A DNA stretch of 64,000 bases, from positions 30,732,690 through 30,796,689 of the forward strand of contig CM032118.1 of the NCBI GenBank assembly GCA_018894105.1, written 5' to 3'. Position 1 is the first letter of the stretch. Each line of letters opens with the position of its first letter. This DNA comes from Jacaranda mimosifolia (lineage: Eukaryota; Streptophyta; Magnoliopsida; Lamiales; Bignoniaceae). Positions 22,502 to 34,752 of this stretch are shown piece after piece. The notes under the pieces were generated by a model, which was not told the DNA's origin, ran no database searches, and saw nothing but the letters and a program-made list of their open reading frames with translations. The translations under genes and the position numbers were made by a program.

Positions 22502-23750
22502 ATCTTACAACATCCAGAGGCATCCACGATCCTCTACCAAAATTTTCACTATTGCTCCTGTTCCATAAACTCGAACAGCAGATGAGGAAAAAAATCAAAA
22601 GAGTGATTATCCAAATCTTTATATACTCTTTGAAACCAGTCAAGAACAGTGTCACCGGAGTGCACTATCTGTAAGAAAGGCAAATTGGTTAGGACCCAAA
22701 ACTACCAGGCAAAATTATAAAACCAGAAATAATGGCTAGCGTCCTCTTCTGCAATTTCATAGATATCACACATGGAGTTAGAGGATAATGTTCAAAGCAT
22801 CAAGTAACTGTTTGTTGGAAGAAAATCTCATAATGCTCTTCACATAAAATGTTTCACTTTTGGAGGAATGTTATGTGCCCAAATAAAGCAGTAACCACAT
22901 TCATTTCAGTATTGGTAGTTCCCTGTGCTTCTGTAGCCATTCTTTGTTTCAAAGATACATCCAGGTAGTACGCTGTTCAGACTGAGAAGGAGCATGTTTT
23001 GTAATATTAATGCCATACAAGTTTGTCATCGTTATGTATGCTTCCTAGAGTTATTGCAAGGATGTGTTTACTGTCAGGCTTTAGAAAGATTTGATCAATG
23101 AATTCTTTCTTCCACATACATAAATCTGAGTCAATCAATTCTGAAACCATAGCATCAAGCTAGAGCAACCGTGATGAGGAAAAGACCCGAAGACTTGGTT
23201 CTCATAGGAGCCATTTATCCATCCAAATACGAGTCGTCAAGCCATTGCTAATTCGCCATCTAACACCCTCTCGTAGCAGCGACAGTCCTTCCCAGATACA
23301 TCTTCATGAAAATGATGGATTACAACTTAGTTTCGCATGGAGTACTTCACAATTTGGGAAATATATAGCTTTAAATAGTCGTGTAAATAAAAGGTTGGGT
23401 TTGGTTAGTAAACTGCACCCTTGCTTTGCCAATAGTGTTCCATTAAAAGACCATAAATCATGAAAACCCATTCCACCAACCCTTTTGCCATGGCCGAGGT
23501 CTTCCTACTTCACTTAGTGTATTTTTTGGGATTCCATTTTTCCCCACCAGAACTTCGCCAATATAGACTCAATGTCTCTCCCAAGTACATCAGGTAACTT
23601 AAAGCAACTCATGGCATATATTGGGATTGCTCGAGCAACTGCTTTGATAAGGATTTCTTTTCCTACTTGTGAAAGTTTCTTCTCGGACTAGCCACAGATA
23701 CTTTTCTAGATCTTCTCTCGCATACAGGAAAAAACCTCCTTTTTAAACTT
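22502..23750 (-). pseudogene. LINE thumb, linker and zinc-binding region (degraded)
   Basis: Fragments in several frames fit the stretch between reverse transcriptase and RNase H of L1-type plant LINEs. 'YLGLPSVIRKFKKEVFSC' lies near 23700-23770, and a diverged linker and zf-RVT region covers about 22700-23300. No long frame survives. Confidence 0.6.
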
Positions 23751-23752
23751 CC

Positions 23753-24378
23753 TTATAACAGATGGCAAACCAAGGTATTTGTCATGTCTGTCCACAAATT
23801 GAATTCCAAGAATACGCTAAATAGCCACTTGTTCAAAGTTAGTGTGTTCGAGCTAAAGACAACTGAAGATTTATTCAAATTCACCTGTTGACCCAAAGCC
23901 CATTCATAGATTTGTAAAATGTGGTGCAACTCATATGCTACTGCTTCAATTGCTTGGCAAAATACCAATGTATCATCAGCAAACAAAAGATGTGGTACTC
24001 TCGGCGCATTCCTACAAATTGCAATACCATTGATCAAATTTGCTCTCTCTCATTTACATATTAAAGAACAAAGCGCCTCATGCAAAAAAGGAAAAGGTAT
24101 GAAGATAAAGGATCTCCCTGCCGCAATCCCCGTTTTGGATAGAAGTACCCAAATTGATTCCCATTCAAAATGATTGAGTAGGATACCGATTCTATACAAA
24201 GCATAAGAAGATAAACAAATTTTTGTACAAAACCCAACTTTAGTAGCATTTTACGGAGGAAAAGCCATTTAACTTTATCATAGGCTTTGCTCATATCCAA
24301 TTTGAGCGCCATATATCCAGATTTCCCAACCCTCTTCGTCTTCAAATAGTAATTAATCTCCAAAGCCACCAAAATATT
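23753..24378 (-). pseudogene. LINE reverse transcriptase, catalytic half
   Basis: The 24061-24393 stretch has 'MALKLDMSKAYDKVKW' (catalytic block A, with Asp) and 'RGLRQGDPLSSYLF' (block B). The 23753-24037 stretch has 'HLLFADDTLVFCQA', the FADD box with both catalytic aspartates, then 'YEWALGQQVNLNKSSVVFS'. These are hallmark motifs of non-LTR reverse transcriptases. A frame change separates the two pieces. The upstream part of the domain is displaced to 32107 onward by the Copia insertion. Confidence 0.9.
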
Positions 24379-25116
24379 TGTTGTAATTGGCACAAGTATG
24401 CCTATTTACATGTTTAATTATTCATTGGATGGATGCCAATTATGGTTGGAATCCAATAGATAATTATAGTGTTGAATTTGGTGGAATAAAGGAAGGGAAA
24501 TGGTTAAGTATTATAAGTTGAGTTGTCCCACATTGTAAGCTTGAGATAGTGGAGACCTTCTTGTGACTTATAAAATCAAGTGAAGGAGTTGAAGGGTCTT
24601 TAACCCTTCACTTGTCCCACATTAGTTTTGTAAACTAGTGTGGAGTAGTTTATATTGGACTCAAGTAAGAATGCTTGATAAAGTGTTCTTTGAGAGGTTC
24701 ATATAAGTGGACCACACGCGCGCCGCCGCCGCCGCCCGGCCCGGCTCCGGATCCGGGTCGCGGGCCTTAGGGCGAATGTCTCAGTCTCAGTCTTAATTTT
24801 TGGACAAAATTCAATTGGATTTTTGAATTTGAAAATTAAAATTCAAATTTTAAACTTAACCGTTGGCTTGATCGGATAAAGGCTTGACCGAGTCTTGCCT
24901 GTTGGAGATCACAGCCAAGATTTTTGGGATGATGGTGGATATGGCCGGATTTTTAGGGGTTGTTGGCAGACATGGATTAGGGTTTTACTTAGTCAAACCC
25001 TAATCAGCCCTTGACAGCCGTCAAACCCTAGAGATTATTAGGTCTGGCCGTCAAACCCGAGTTAAAATTAGACCTTGGCCGTCGGCCCATTGCCCTCTGC
25101 CAGCCCTAATTTCCCT

Positions 25117-25126
25117 CTATAAATAG
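25117..25126 (+). promoter_or_regulatory. TATA box of the Copia LTR
   Basis: CTATAAATAG lies about 750 bases into the LTR, at the position expected for the U3/R border. It is conserved in the 3' LTR at 31329-31338. Confidence 0.7.
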
Positions 25127-25650
25127 ACATCATTCGGCAGTCTTGAAGACACACAAATTACACGCCAAAGCAGCCTCTTCGGCTTGCATTCTTCCTCTTC
25201 CCCTGATATTCCAGTTTCTTTGTTGCCATAATTCCTTCGTTCTCTCTTATTCGGTGTTCCATTTATATATTCCGAAAGCTTGGCTATCTGATTCGGATTC
25301 TAGCTATTGGGTACTGTTCCAGGTGAACGAGAAGGAGTGCACTTGATCGTTCTGGACCATCTCATCCTGGGAGAGCTGCGCTGTACCCGTTGCACTGGTG
25401 AGTCAGGGCGCTCGTTTCTTCAAGGCAAACAGAATTTCTCTGTGATTTTGTCGCCCTATTAATTCTGTTACGATACAGAATTCTTAAGATAAGTTTACTT
25501 TCAAATTCAGTATCTATATATTATAAATCTGACAGCATGTTCTATTGTTTTATTGCCTCGGTTAATTTATGAATTTTGGCTTTTCCTGGACTCGTATCTG
25601 CTTAATTGTATTAAATTCTGATTTGCCTTGAATTGACGTTTATTCTGATC

Positions 25651-25762
25651 ACGCATGTTTTATGCTTAAATTCTGATAACGCATGTTGTATGTTTAAATT
25701 CTTACCACGCATGCTACATGTTTGAATTCTGATAACACATGCTTTATTTGAATTTCATATTG
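25651..25762 (+). repeat. 28-bp minisatellite in Copia 5' LTR (four units)
   Basis: Units start ACGCATGTT/ACGCATGCT and end AAATTCTGATA or AAATTCTTACC, each 28 bases. The last unit is degenerate. The 3' LTR carries five units at 31851-31990. Confidence 0.85.
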
Positions 25763-26043
25763 ATAAAAATGCACGTATTACTCCACTGTGATTATCTGTT
25801 TCATTCCTGATAATCTGTTTTGCAATATTTATTTATTGCTTTGGATTACTACATGTTAGATTGAATCCTGGAAACAACAATCTTGAAGAAACGAGATATT
25901 TCGTGTGTTTATCATCTATTGAAATTCTGATTAGAGATCCTGTCTAGGAATCTTGCCTGATTTTTCTGAGTAGATATCCTATCTAGGAATCTTGCCTGCA
26001 TATCTTGCCTAGATATTTTGTTATAGGAATTTAATTTTCTGTG

Positions 26044-29000
26044 ATGGCTTCATCTTCGCATGCTATTGGTGATATTGTGTCAGCGAAAGTTGACCTTTTC
26101 GGACTGCCGAAAAAATTCACGGGCCAGTATTTTAGGCGTTGGCAACAGCACATGAAAATCAAGTTGACGATGAAAGGTCTTCTTTCTTTGATTCAGTTGA
26201 CCATACCAGAACCAACTGAAACTGATCCCAAAAGTAAAGAAATAGCTGATTGGAAAACTAAGGATCAGATTGTTCAAAGAGTGATTATGTCAGCTCTGTC
26301 TAATACACTCTTTGATGTATAGTGTTCTGATTCCTATACGGCTAAATCTTTATGGGATGAACTGGATAGGAAATACAATACTGAAGAGCAAGGGCTCGAA
26401 AAGTATTCGGTTTCTAAATTCCTGAAGTATCAGATGGTTGAGGGCAGGTCTGTATCTGAACAGACACATGAATTGATTAATCTAGAGCATTCCCTAGCTG
26501 ATGCTGAAATGAAACTCCCGGAAAAATTTATGGTCATGTCGATTGTCGATAAGTTCCCCAAATCTTGGGAAAGTTTTGGCATGACTCTGAAGCATCAAAA
26601 AGGAAAACTGACTCTAGATGATCTGATAATTGCCATAAGTATTGAAGAGGAGCATAGAAATCAATCACATACTGTTCCTATTGAATATAATCCTAAGGCG
26701 AATGTGATAATAGGAAAGAAGAAAGTCAACATGAACTCAAACTCTAAATCCATCGATAAGGGAAAAGCCAAAATAAATAAGAAACCAAAGGCAAACAGGC
26801 CTTGCTGGAATTGTGGACAAAAGGGGCATTGGGCTAAGGAGTGTCCCTCCAAGAAAGCCAAGGCTAAAGCCCAGTCTGCTGGACTAGTAGTCAACATGGT
26901 TGTTGGAGACACCAGCGAAGCTGGAGTTCCTGATGCATCCATTGACGAGTATGTTTCTTGCAAACCCGAATTATTCTCTATCTAGGAACCATATGATTAG
27001 CTAATAGACACTGGTGCTAATATGCACGTTTGTGCTGATAAATCACTGTTTGTGTCTTACCAGCCTGTTAGAGGAAGGACTGTGATGATGGGGAACTCAA
27101 GTGCTGCCATTGTGTATGGGATAGGACGCATGGACCTGAAATTTCCTTCGGGGCGCACACTGTCTCTGCAAAAGGTGCATCACGTCCCAGCAGCTCGAAG
27201 AAATATAATAAGTGGTTCTGTAATAGTTAGGGAGGGTTATGAAATTTCTTTCAAATTAAATAAAGTTGTAATTTTATATTACGACACTTTTATTTGTAAA
27301 GGCTATCTTTTTGATGGTTTGTTTAAGTTGAGAGTTGAGAACATTATTGGTTCTAATAAAGTTGATTTTTCTAATTCTCATGTTATTAACATTATTGAGA
27401 ATTCATCTGTTTGGCACAACCGTTTAAGACATTTGAATTATAGTTCGGTCAAAAGAATGATGAACTTAAATTTAATTCCTAAACATGAAATTGAATGTGG
27501 TCATAAATGTCAAATCTGTGTTGAAGCCAAGCAAGTTAGAAAGCCTTACTACTTGGTTGAAAGGCAAACTGAAATTCTTGACTTAGTGCACACAGATATT
27601 TGTGAGTTCAATGGGGTCTTAACAAAAGACAATAAAAGATACTTTATCACCTTTATAGATGATAGCAGTAGGTATTGTTATGTTTATCTATTGAAACATA
27701 AAGATGAAGCACTAGATAAGTTCAATATGTTTAAAAATGAAGCCGAAACATAAACTGGTAGAAAACTTAAACGGTTAAGGTCAGATAGGGGTGGAGAGTA
27801 TGGGTCCAACCTATTTCATGAATACTGCCGTAATTTTGGCATAATTCATGAAGAAACTGCTCCTTATTCTCCCACTTCGAATGGGATAGCTGAGCGAAAG
27901 AATAGAACCTTTATAGATATGATTAACAGTCTGCTTTTGAATTCTAGATTGCCCAAGTACATGTGGGGGGAAGCTCTGAATACGGCTTGCCATATTCTGA
28001 ATAGAGTTCCCTTGAAACATAAAGAAAGCACTCCATTTGAATTTTGGAAAGGCAGGAAACCTAGTCTAAAATACTTCCGAGTGTGGGGCTGTCTTGCAAA
28101 AGTTCTAGTCCCTGAACACAAGAGGAAGAAACTAGGTCCTAAAACTATTGATGCGGTCTTTCAAGGCTATGTAGAAACATCTTATGCTATGCGATTTTTG
28201 GTTATTAAATCAAAAATTCTGGGCATAGATGCGAACACTATAGTCAAATTTCGCGATGCTACGTTCTTTGAGAACGTGTTTCCCATGAAGACTGGGATAC
28301 CTCAAAATGTTTCTTTAGATTCAACCCTTGAGTCTACATCGATTCCGGATCATGTGGAAAAGATGTCAAATGTAGGGGCTGGTCCTAGTAGTACTGACAC
28401 AGTTCCTAAAGAACTGGATGAACCCAGACGAAGTAAAAGGGCTAGAATCACTAAGGACTTTGGAAGTGACTTCGTTACTTACAATGTCGAGGGTGATCCT
28501 GTTACCTTCAAGGATGCTATGGCTTCCCATGAGGCTAAGCATTGGAAGGAAGCCATTAAGAGTGAGATGGATTCTATTGTCTCGAATAGGACATGGGAAT
28601 TAGTCCATCTCCCTCCGGGGTGTACTACTATAGGAAGCAAGTGGATCTTCAAAAAGAAACTTAAGTCTGACGGAACTGTTGATAAGTTTAAGGCCAGGCT
28701 AGTTGCTAAAGGGTTTAGGCAAAAGGAGGGAATAGATTACTTCGACACCTATTCCCCAGTAGCTCGTTTGACTACTATCCGAGTGCTAATAGCACTGGCT
28801 TCCATATATGATTTCACCATTCACCAGATGGATGTGAAAACAGCCTTTCTGTATGGTGATCTTGAGGAAGAAATTTATATGGATCAGCCTGAGGGATTTG
28901 TAGCTCATGGAAATGAGCGGAAAGTTTGCAAGCTTGTTAAATCACTTTATGGTTTGAAACAAGCTCCTAAACAATGGCATGAAAAGTTTGACAAAACAAT

Positions 29001-30039
29001 ATTGTCATTTGGTTTCATAGTTAACGATAATGACAAGTGCGTCTACTGCAAAGTTAAAAGTGATAACTATATTGTGTTATGCCTGTATGTAGATGACATT
29101 CTGCTGTTTGGATCCAACATTGAGATTATCAATGAGACTAAAAGTTTCTTAAAGAACAAGTTTGAAATGAAAGATGTGGGTGTTGTGGAAATGATTCTTG
29201 GACTTAAGTTGACTCGTTCAACTGAAGGTATAGCAGTCTCTCAGTCTCACTATGTTGAGAAGATAATTGAGAAATTTGGCTATAAACAAAGTAGAATCGC
29301 AAAAACACCATATGATCCTTCAGTGGCTCTCTTTAAGAATGAAACTGGTGTACCAGTGTCTCAGTTGAGGTATTCTCAAATAATTAATAGCTCGCAGTAT
29401 CTTGCAAATGGCTCAAGACCAGATATCTCATTTGCGGTCTCTAAGCTTGCTAGATATACAAGCTGCCCTAATCGAACTCATTGGGAGGCTTTGGATAGGG
29501 TACATAGATATCTAAAGGGCTCAGCACCACTAGCCTTGCACTACAAGAGATTTCCTGCAGTGCTGGAAGGGTTTAGTGACGCTAGCTGGATTGCCAAAAA
29601 CTCCAGAAGTAATGGGTGTACAGGGTATGTATTTACCTTGGGTGGAGGCGTTGTCTCCTGGAAGTCTTCTAAACAGACTTTGATAACTCGGTCCACCTTT
29701 GAAGCTGAGTTGTGTGCTTTGGACACAACTGGGACAGAGGCAAAATGGTTATATGGGCTGATAGTACAACTGCCAATGGTAACCAAACCTCTTCCGGGAA
29801 TTGCTGTACATTGTGACAATCAAACCACAATTGCAAAGATAAGTAGTTCAAAGTTCAATCAAAAGACTAAGAGACACATCCAAGTTAGACTAAAGTCTAT
29901 AAGGGAGTTAGTGTCTGATAGGGTTATTGCAATTGACTTTGTTGGATCCAAAGACAATATTGCAGACCCTTTAACTAAAGGACTTGATTTGTCCTCAGTT
30001 CATAAATTCAGGTTGGGGATGGGACTGGAAACCCATTAG
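26044..30039 (+). pseudogene. Copia gag-pol polyprotein, one frame with four in-frame stops
   Basis: From ATG 26044 to the stop at 30037 a single frame of 1331 codons is kept without a frameshift. It is broken only at 26320 (TAG), 26983 (TAG), 26998 (TAG) and 27751 (TAA). Domains in order: Gag about residues 1-230; CCHC knuckle CWNCGQKGHWAKEC at about 254; aspartic protease triad DTG at about 322; integrase HHCC with CQIC near 490, then its D-D-E core (HTDICEF, SDRGGEY, NGIAERKNRT). Then reverse transcriptase with YVDD at about 1015 and RNase H ending near 'GSKDNIADPLTKGL'. This is the protease-integrase-RT order of Ty1/Copia. All key catalytic residues appear present. Full-length translation is impossible without readthrough. 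Copia lineage not assigned. Confidence 0.95.
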
Positions 30040-30590
30040 TGATATACCTGCAGTGGCAACCCAACCTACTAAGTAGAGATCCCACAAGGTAAGTTCAATG
30101 TGGTATAAACAAGCTGCTGAGCATATCAAGTTGCACCTAAATTAGATTGATACTTTGTATCTGGTGTCTCTCCCCTGATTGCCTGATAGGTGCTGACTAC
30201 TGCTGGTACAGTAAGAGTTTAACTCTGAATGGGGTCAAGTCAATTTTGGACGAGATGCAAGCAGTACATCCCTGGAGACGCCCAACTAAGTGAATGTAGT
30301 CCTTTGGCCGGGACTAAAGGAATTGGGTTGTTCCTTGACAAACATTCATGAATCAGGATCGGGACATATGGCCTTAATGTGTCAACCCTAAAGATCAGTA
30401 CATAGCCTTTAGTTCGTTGTTACTGATGGACGCAATCACAATCACGGGTATAAATTCAAGGCTTAGATCCATTTGTCCCGGTGATTGCAAAAGTCGAATA
30501 ACTTAAGGAGTGGTTCAAACCGGAAGGTACCATTTCTGAAAGCGAGCTATGTTGAATCTGATAGCCATTATCTATGGATTTGTGGGGGAT
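30040..30590 (+). other. Copia 3' non-coding region and polypurine tract
   Basis: About 540 bases without a gene follow the pol stop. They end in TTTGTGGGGGAT (30579-30590) immediately before the 3' LTR, the polypurine tract that primes plus-strand synthesis. Confidence 0.85.
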
Positions 30591-32106
30591 TGTTGTAATT
30601 GGCACAAGTATGCCTATTTACATGTTTAATTATTCATTGGATGGATGCCAATTATAGTTGGAATCCAATAGATAATTATAGTGTTGAATTTGGTAGAATA
30701 GAGGAAGGGAAATGGTTAAGTATTATAAGTTGAGTTGTCCCACATTGTAAGCTTGAGATAGTGGATACCTTCTTGTGACTTATAAAACCAAGTGGAAGAG
30801 TTGAAGGGTCTTTAACCCTTCACTTGTCCCACATTGGTTTTGTAAACTAGTGTGGACTAGTTTATATTGGACTCAAGTAAGAATGCTTGATAAAGTGTTC
30901 TTTGAGGGGTTCATATAAGTGGACCACACGCGCGCCGCCGCCGGGCCCGGCTCCGGATCCGGGTCGCGGGCATGGGCTTTAGGGCGAATGTCTCAGTCTC
31001 AGTCTTAATTTTTGGACAAAATTCAATTGGATTTTTGAATTTGAAAATTAAAATTCAAATTTTAAACTTAACCGTTGGCTTAATCGGATAAAGGCTTGAC
31101 CGAGTCTTGCCTGTTGGAGATCACAGCTAAGATTTTTGGGATGATGGTGGATATGGCCGGATTTTCAGGGGTTGTTGGCGGACATGGATTAGGGTTTTAC
31201 TTAGTCAAACCCTAATTAGCCCTTAACAGCCGTCAAACCCTAGAGACTATTAGGTCTGGCCGTCAAACCCGAGTTAAAATTAGGCCTTAGCCGTCGGCCC
31301 ATTGCCCTCTGCCAGCCCTAATTTCCCTCTATAAATAGACAGCATTCGGCAGTCTTGAAGACACACAAATTACACGCCAAAGCAGCCTCTTCGGCTTGTA
31401 TTCTTCCTCTTCCCCTGATATTCCAGTTTCTTTGTTGCCATAATTCCTTCGTTCTCTCTTATTCGGTATTCCACTTATATATTCCGAAAGCTTGGCTATC
31501 TAATTCGGATTCTGGCTACTGGGTACTGTTCGAGGTGAACGAGAAGGAGTGCACCTGATCGTTCTGGACCATCTCATCCTGGGAGGAGTTGCGTTGTACC
31601 CGTTGCACTGGTGAGTCGGGGCGCTCGTTTCTTCAAGGCAAACAGAATTTCTCTGTGATTTGGTCTCCCTATTAATTCTGTTCTTAAGATAAGTTTACTT
31701 TCAAATTCAGTATCTATATATTATAAATCTGACAACATGTTCTATTGTTTTATTGCCTCGGTTAATTTATGAATTTTGGCTTTTCCTGGACTCGTATCTG
31801 CTTAATTGTATTAAATTCTGATTTGCCTTGAGTTGACGTTTATTCTGATCACGTATGTTGTATGTTTAAATTCTTACCACGCATGTTGTATGTTTAAATT
31901 CTTACCACGCATGTTGTATGTTTAAATTCTGATCACGCATGCTACATGTTTGAATTCTGATAACACATGCTTTATTTGAATTTCATATTGATAAAAATAC
32001 ACGTATTACTCCACTGTAATTATCTGTTCATTCCTGATAATCTGTTTTGCAATATTTATTTATTGCTTTGGATTACTACATGTTAGATTGAATCCTGGAA
32101 ACAACA
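30591..32106 (+). mobile_element. Copia 3' LTR
   Basis: Same ends as the 5' LTR. It carries one extra 28-bp minisatellite unit (31851-31990, five units) and fewer GCC repeats near 30940. An open stretch at 31355-31558 is the LTR leader again, not a gene. Confidence 0.95.
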
Positions 32107-33400
32107 ATATTATCGATAATAAGACGCAATGGAACGAGTGCATATTGAGTGTCAGATACGATGCAATCCATAAATTGTTTCAGTCGATTGGTTATTACTT
32201 TAGATGCAATCTTGAAAAGAACACTACTTAAACTAATGGGCCTAAATTGGCCAATGAACTCAGGTCTACCAATCTTCAGAATTAGAACAATGTGTGTATA
32301 GTTAATCCTTGTGTCAAGAACCCCCTAATTTAGAAAGTGGAGAACATAAGATATAACATCACAACCTACAATAGACTAGAATTTTTGGTGAAAAATAGCT
32401 GACATACCATCTGGACTAGGGGACTTTAGAGGATCTATTTAAAATAAAGCTTGCTTCACCTTGTTGGCAGTAAATGGCTCTAGTAAACACCGATTCGTCT
32501 GTGCATCAACTTTATTGTCAATGCAATTGAGCATTGTATCTGTATCTTTATCGGATGGTTTGGAAGTTTGAAGAGCTACCTGAAATATCTGATAACCAAA
32601 CCTTTCAGTTCTGTACCTGATTCACACCGATGTCCCACTTCATTTTTTAAACCAGAAATGAAGTTATATTTATGTCGATTGATGGCTTTAGAGTAGAAGA
32701 AACTGGTGTTTCAGTCTTCAGTTTTTATATGAGCTTTAGATCTTTGCCTTCAGATAATGGCATCATTATTTAACAGAAATTTTAACTCTTGTCGAAAAGT
32801 CTCCATGAGCTGCTTCGATTGTTCAGTAACTTTGCTCCCTGATAAAATCTCAATATGTTTCCGCAGATCACCAATCTTCTTTTTAACTCCATTTGGACCA
32901 TCTTGTTTCCATTTTAAGAGTCCCACTCTACACTGTTTAATGGCTTCTCTAATATTTGCAGATCCACGATCCTCATTTCGCATTGAATCATACGATTGCT
33001 GAATCACCTTAGCACAGTCAGATTTCCTTACCCACTACGCTTCAAAACGAAACCGATGCTTTCTGTATCTTTGAAGAATTGGATATCGAATATCAAATTC
33101 CAACGAAATTGGGACATGATCAGAATTTCGACTGCTTAGGTGATAAACTTGGTGGTGAGGAAAATTATGCATCCATTTGGGCGAGGCACAAGCTGGACTG
33201 GGTTTTATATAATAAGTATCTCATAGACCAAATCACCATAATATGATTTGCCTTGAAGAAATTATCTCCCCTACTAGTGCAAAGAGTACAGCAAAACTTC
33301 CTTTCCAAGATAAGACAGTCCAGAAGCCTTGTGATACACTCCAAAAAACTTATGATCATAGATGTATAAACATGTCTAGATACATTCTGGACCAGATATA
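32107..33400 (-). pseudogene. LINE endonuclease end and reverse transcriptase N-terminal half
   Basis: Minus strand: near 33090-33170 there is 'HHQVYHLSSRNSDHVPIS', the SDH end of an APE-type endonuclease. Then come 'RYRKHRFRFEA' and an 85-residue helical linker (33007-32750: 'QSYDSMRNEDRGSANIREAI'). The fingers part of reverse transcriptase follows ('FFYSKAINRHKYNFISGL', 'NSVIPKI'-like segments with stops). It ends near 32115 with 'LRLIIDNI', where the Copia element breaks in. The rest of the reverse transcriptase continues at 24378 downward. Confidence 0.75.
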
Positions 33401-34752
33401 ATGAACTAGTAACTCTATAAAAATTTTTGGTAGTTTCTGTAATGGTTCTGGTAGCCTTTTGGCCTTTTGAATTTAAATTCAAATATCAAATAAAATTCCA
33501 AATAAAATAGAAATTTTTAGAAAAAAGATTAACACGAGATAATTTGCCCAAACACCCATCGCCATCGCCATCGCCATTGTCGGGCCGGGGCAAGGTGAGC
33601 GGTAGCGGCGCGCGCATGTAGGCATACCTTCATAAGTCCCTTAATTAATACTTTACCAAACATAAATACTTGAATCACATATAAGGTACATTCCTATTGA
33701 GAAAACTTTCAATGTGGAATAAGTGGTCATGTATCAGATAAAGAGCCTTTCATACTCTCTCTCATTCCTCTATACTTTGTCACAAGCAATGTGGGATTCC
33801 CCCACATACATAATCTTTTGCCCCTTTTTATCCCCCTTCATATTTACACAACACATATAGATTCCAATCAAATTGGCATCACTCCACAAGTTTTAATCAC
33901 TTCTTAAACATATACTTAGTCACAAATCCCAATTGATTTGATGCTAATTACAACATAAAATTTCTGATTATCTTTTGAAATTATGAAGTTTTATGATTTC
34001 ATGAAAATAAGTCATTTGTCTTCTCGTGTTTTAATTATAGTAAAATTTCAAAAATTTATCAAATGATCCGTATTATTCTATTCACGTAAGGACGATTGGG
34101 GTTGGGGGAGGAGCAGAGGCCATTGCCCCCCCCCCCCCCCCAACATTTTATTTTTTCTAGTTTTGTAATAACATCTATTATACATATTTTTAAAATTTAG
34201 TAATATTTTTATTAAGTTTTTACTTAATTAAGCCTAAAACAAATTTTTAGGCTTATATATATAATAAAATAATTTATAATTAGGTTAGACTCATTAGAAC
34301 ACTGCTATTTTATTTGTTTGAAAAAAATATTTGCAAGGATCTAGTCAAATAAAATCTTTACGACTTTATAAGGACTTAAAAAATAAAAATATCTATTTTT
34401 TAACTTCAACGAGATTGAAACAAAGAGACAAAGGTAAGTGAATATTTATTTTAGGGAATTTTTTTTTTAAAAATTTTTTCTTTGAATTTAACATGCATTT
34501 ATTTCTTCTCTTTATTTAGAATAATATATATTATTTATCTTCATTTTATAGTTTTACAATATATTTTGGTGTTTGTTTATATGCATCATAAGACATATGC
34601 TATTGACTTATTGTACAAAACTACGTGTGCTTGATCCTTTGTGAAAAGAATTAAATTTATTGTCAAATAATATTGTAAAAAATAAGCTTAGGAATAAGAT
34701 GGAAGATGATTTTTTAGTCGATTTTTTCGTTACTTATATTTAGAAAAATAAT
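33401..34752. other. Unassigned sequence with simple repeats and poly-C
   Basis: No gene is seen. Contents are a (CATCGC)n microsatellite at about 33554-33580 beside a GC-rich patch, a 16-base poly-C at 34126-34141, and AT-rich sequence. The stretch around 34100-34740 (GC-rich start with 'GGCATTGCCCCC'-like bases, then AT-rich leader) could be an eroded hAT end, but no terminal repeat or duplication was found. Confidence 0.4.

Larger units (their letters stand above)
24379..25879 (+). mobile_element. Copia 5' LTR
   Basis: TG...CA ends; GC-rich tract of GCC repeats near 24720; TATA box at 25117; 28-bp minisatellite at 25651 (four units). A 67-residue open stretch at 25143-25346 begins at TTG and recurs in the 3' LTR. 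It is LTR leader sequence, not a gene. Confidence 0.95.
24379..32106 (+). mobile_element. Ty1/Copia LTR retrotransposon, complete length
   Basis: Two LTRs (24379-25879, 1501 bp; 30591-32106, 1516 bp) begin TGTTGTAATTGG and end GGAAACAACA. Perfect ATATT duplications flank the element (24374-24378 and 32107-32111). Between them lies one gag-pol frame in Copia order: gag, protease, integrase, reverse transcriptase, RNase H. The LTRs are very alike over their whole length, differing mainly by scattered substitutions, a short GCC-repeat indel and one minisatellite unit. That points to a fairly recent insertion. It is the youngest-looking autonomous-type element in the window, but is inactive because of four nonsense codons. 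Confidence 0.95.
21951..33400 (-). mobile_element. L1-type LINE, 5'-truncated, split by a Copia element
   Basis: The minus strand from about 33400 downward gives the C-terminal end of an endonuclease, reverse transcriptase, a zinc-finger/linker region, an RNase H and a poly-A tail. Plant L1-type LINEs with a C-terminal RNase H have this layout. The Copia element at 24379-32106 interrupts the reverse transcriptase between the 'LRLIIDNI' and 'LVALEINYYLK' segments. The reading is continuous across the cut apart from the 5-bp target copy. Stops and frame changes elsewhere make it inactive. The 5' limit is approximate; no ORF1 (RNA-binding protein) is present. Confidence 0.85.

Noticed and set aside
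25143..25346. 67-codon open stretch, repeated at 31355-31558
   Set aside because: It starts at TTG, lies in the R/U5 part of the Copia LTR and occurs in both LTRs. It is leader sequence, not a gene.
28418..28603. Overlapping short frames inside the Copia pol region
   Set aside because: Shadows of the pol frame.
34100..34740. Possible hAT end near the 16-base poly-C
   Set aside because: No terminal inverted repeat or 8-bp duplication could be identified.
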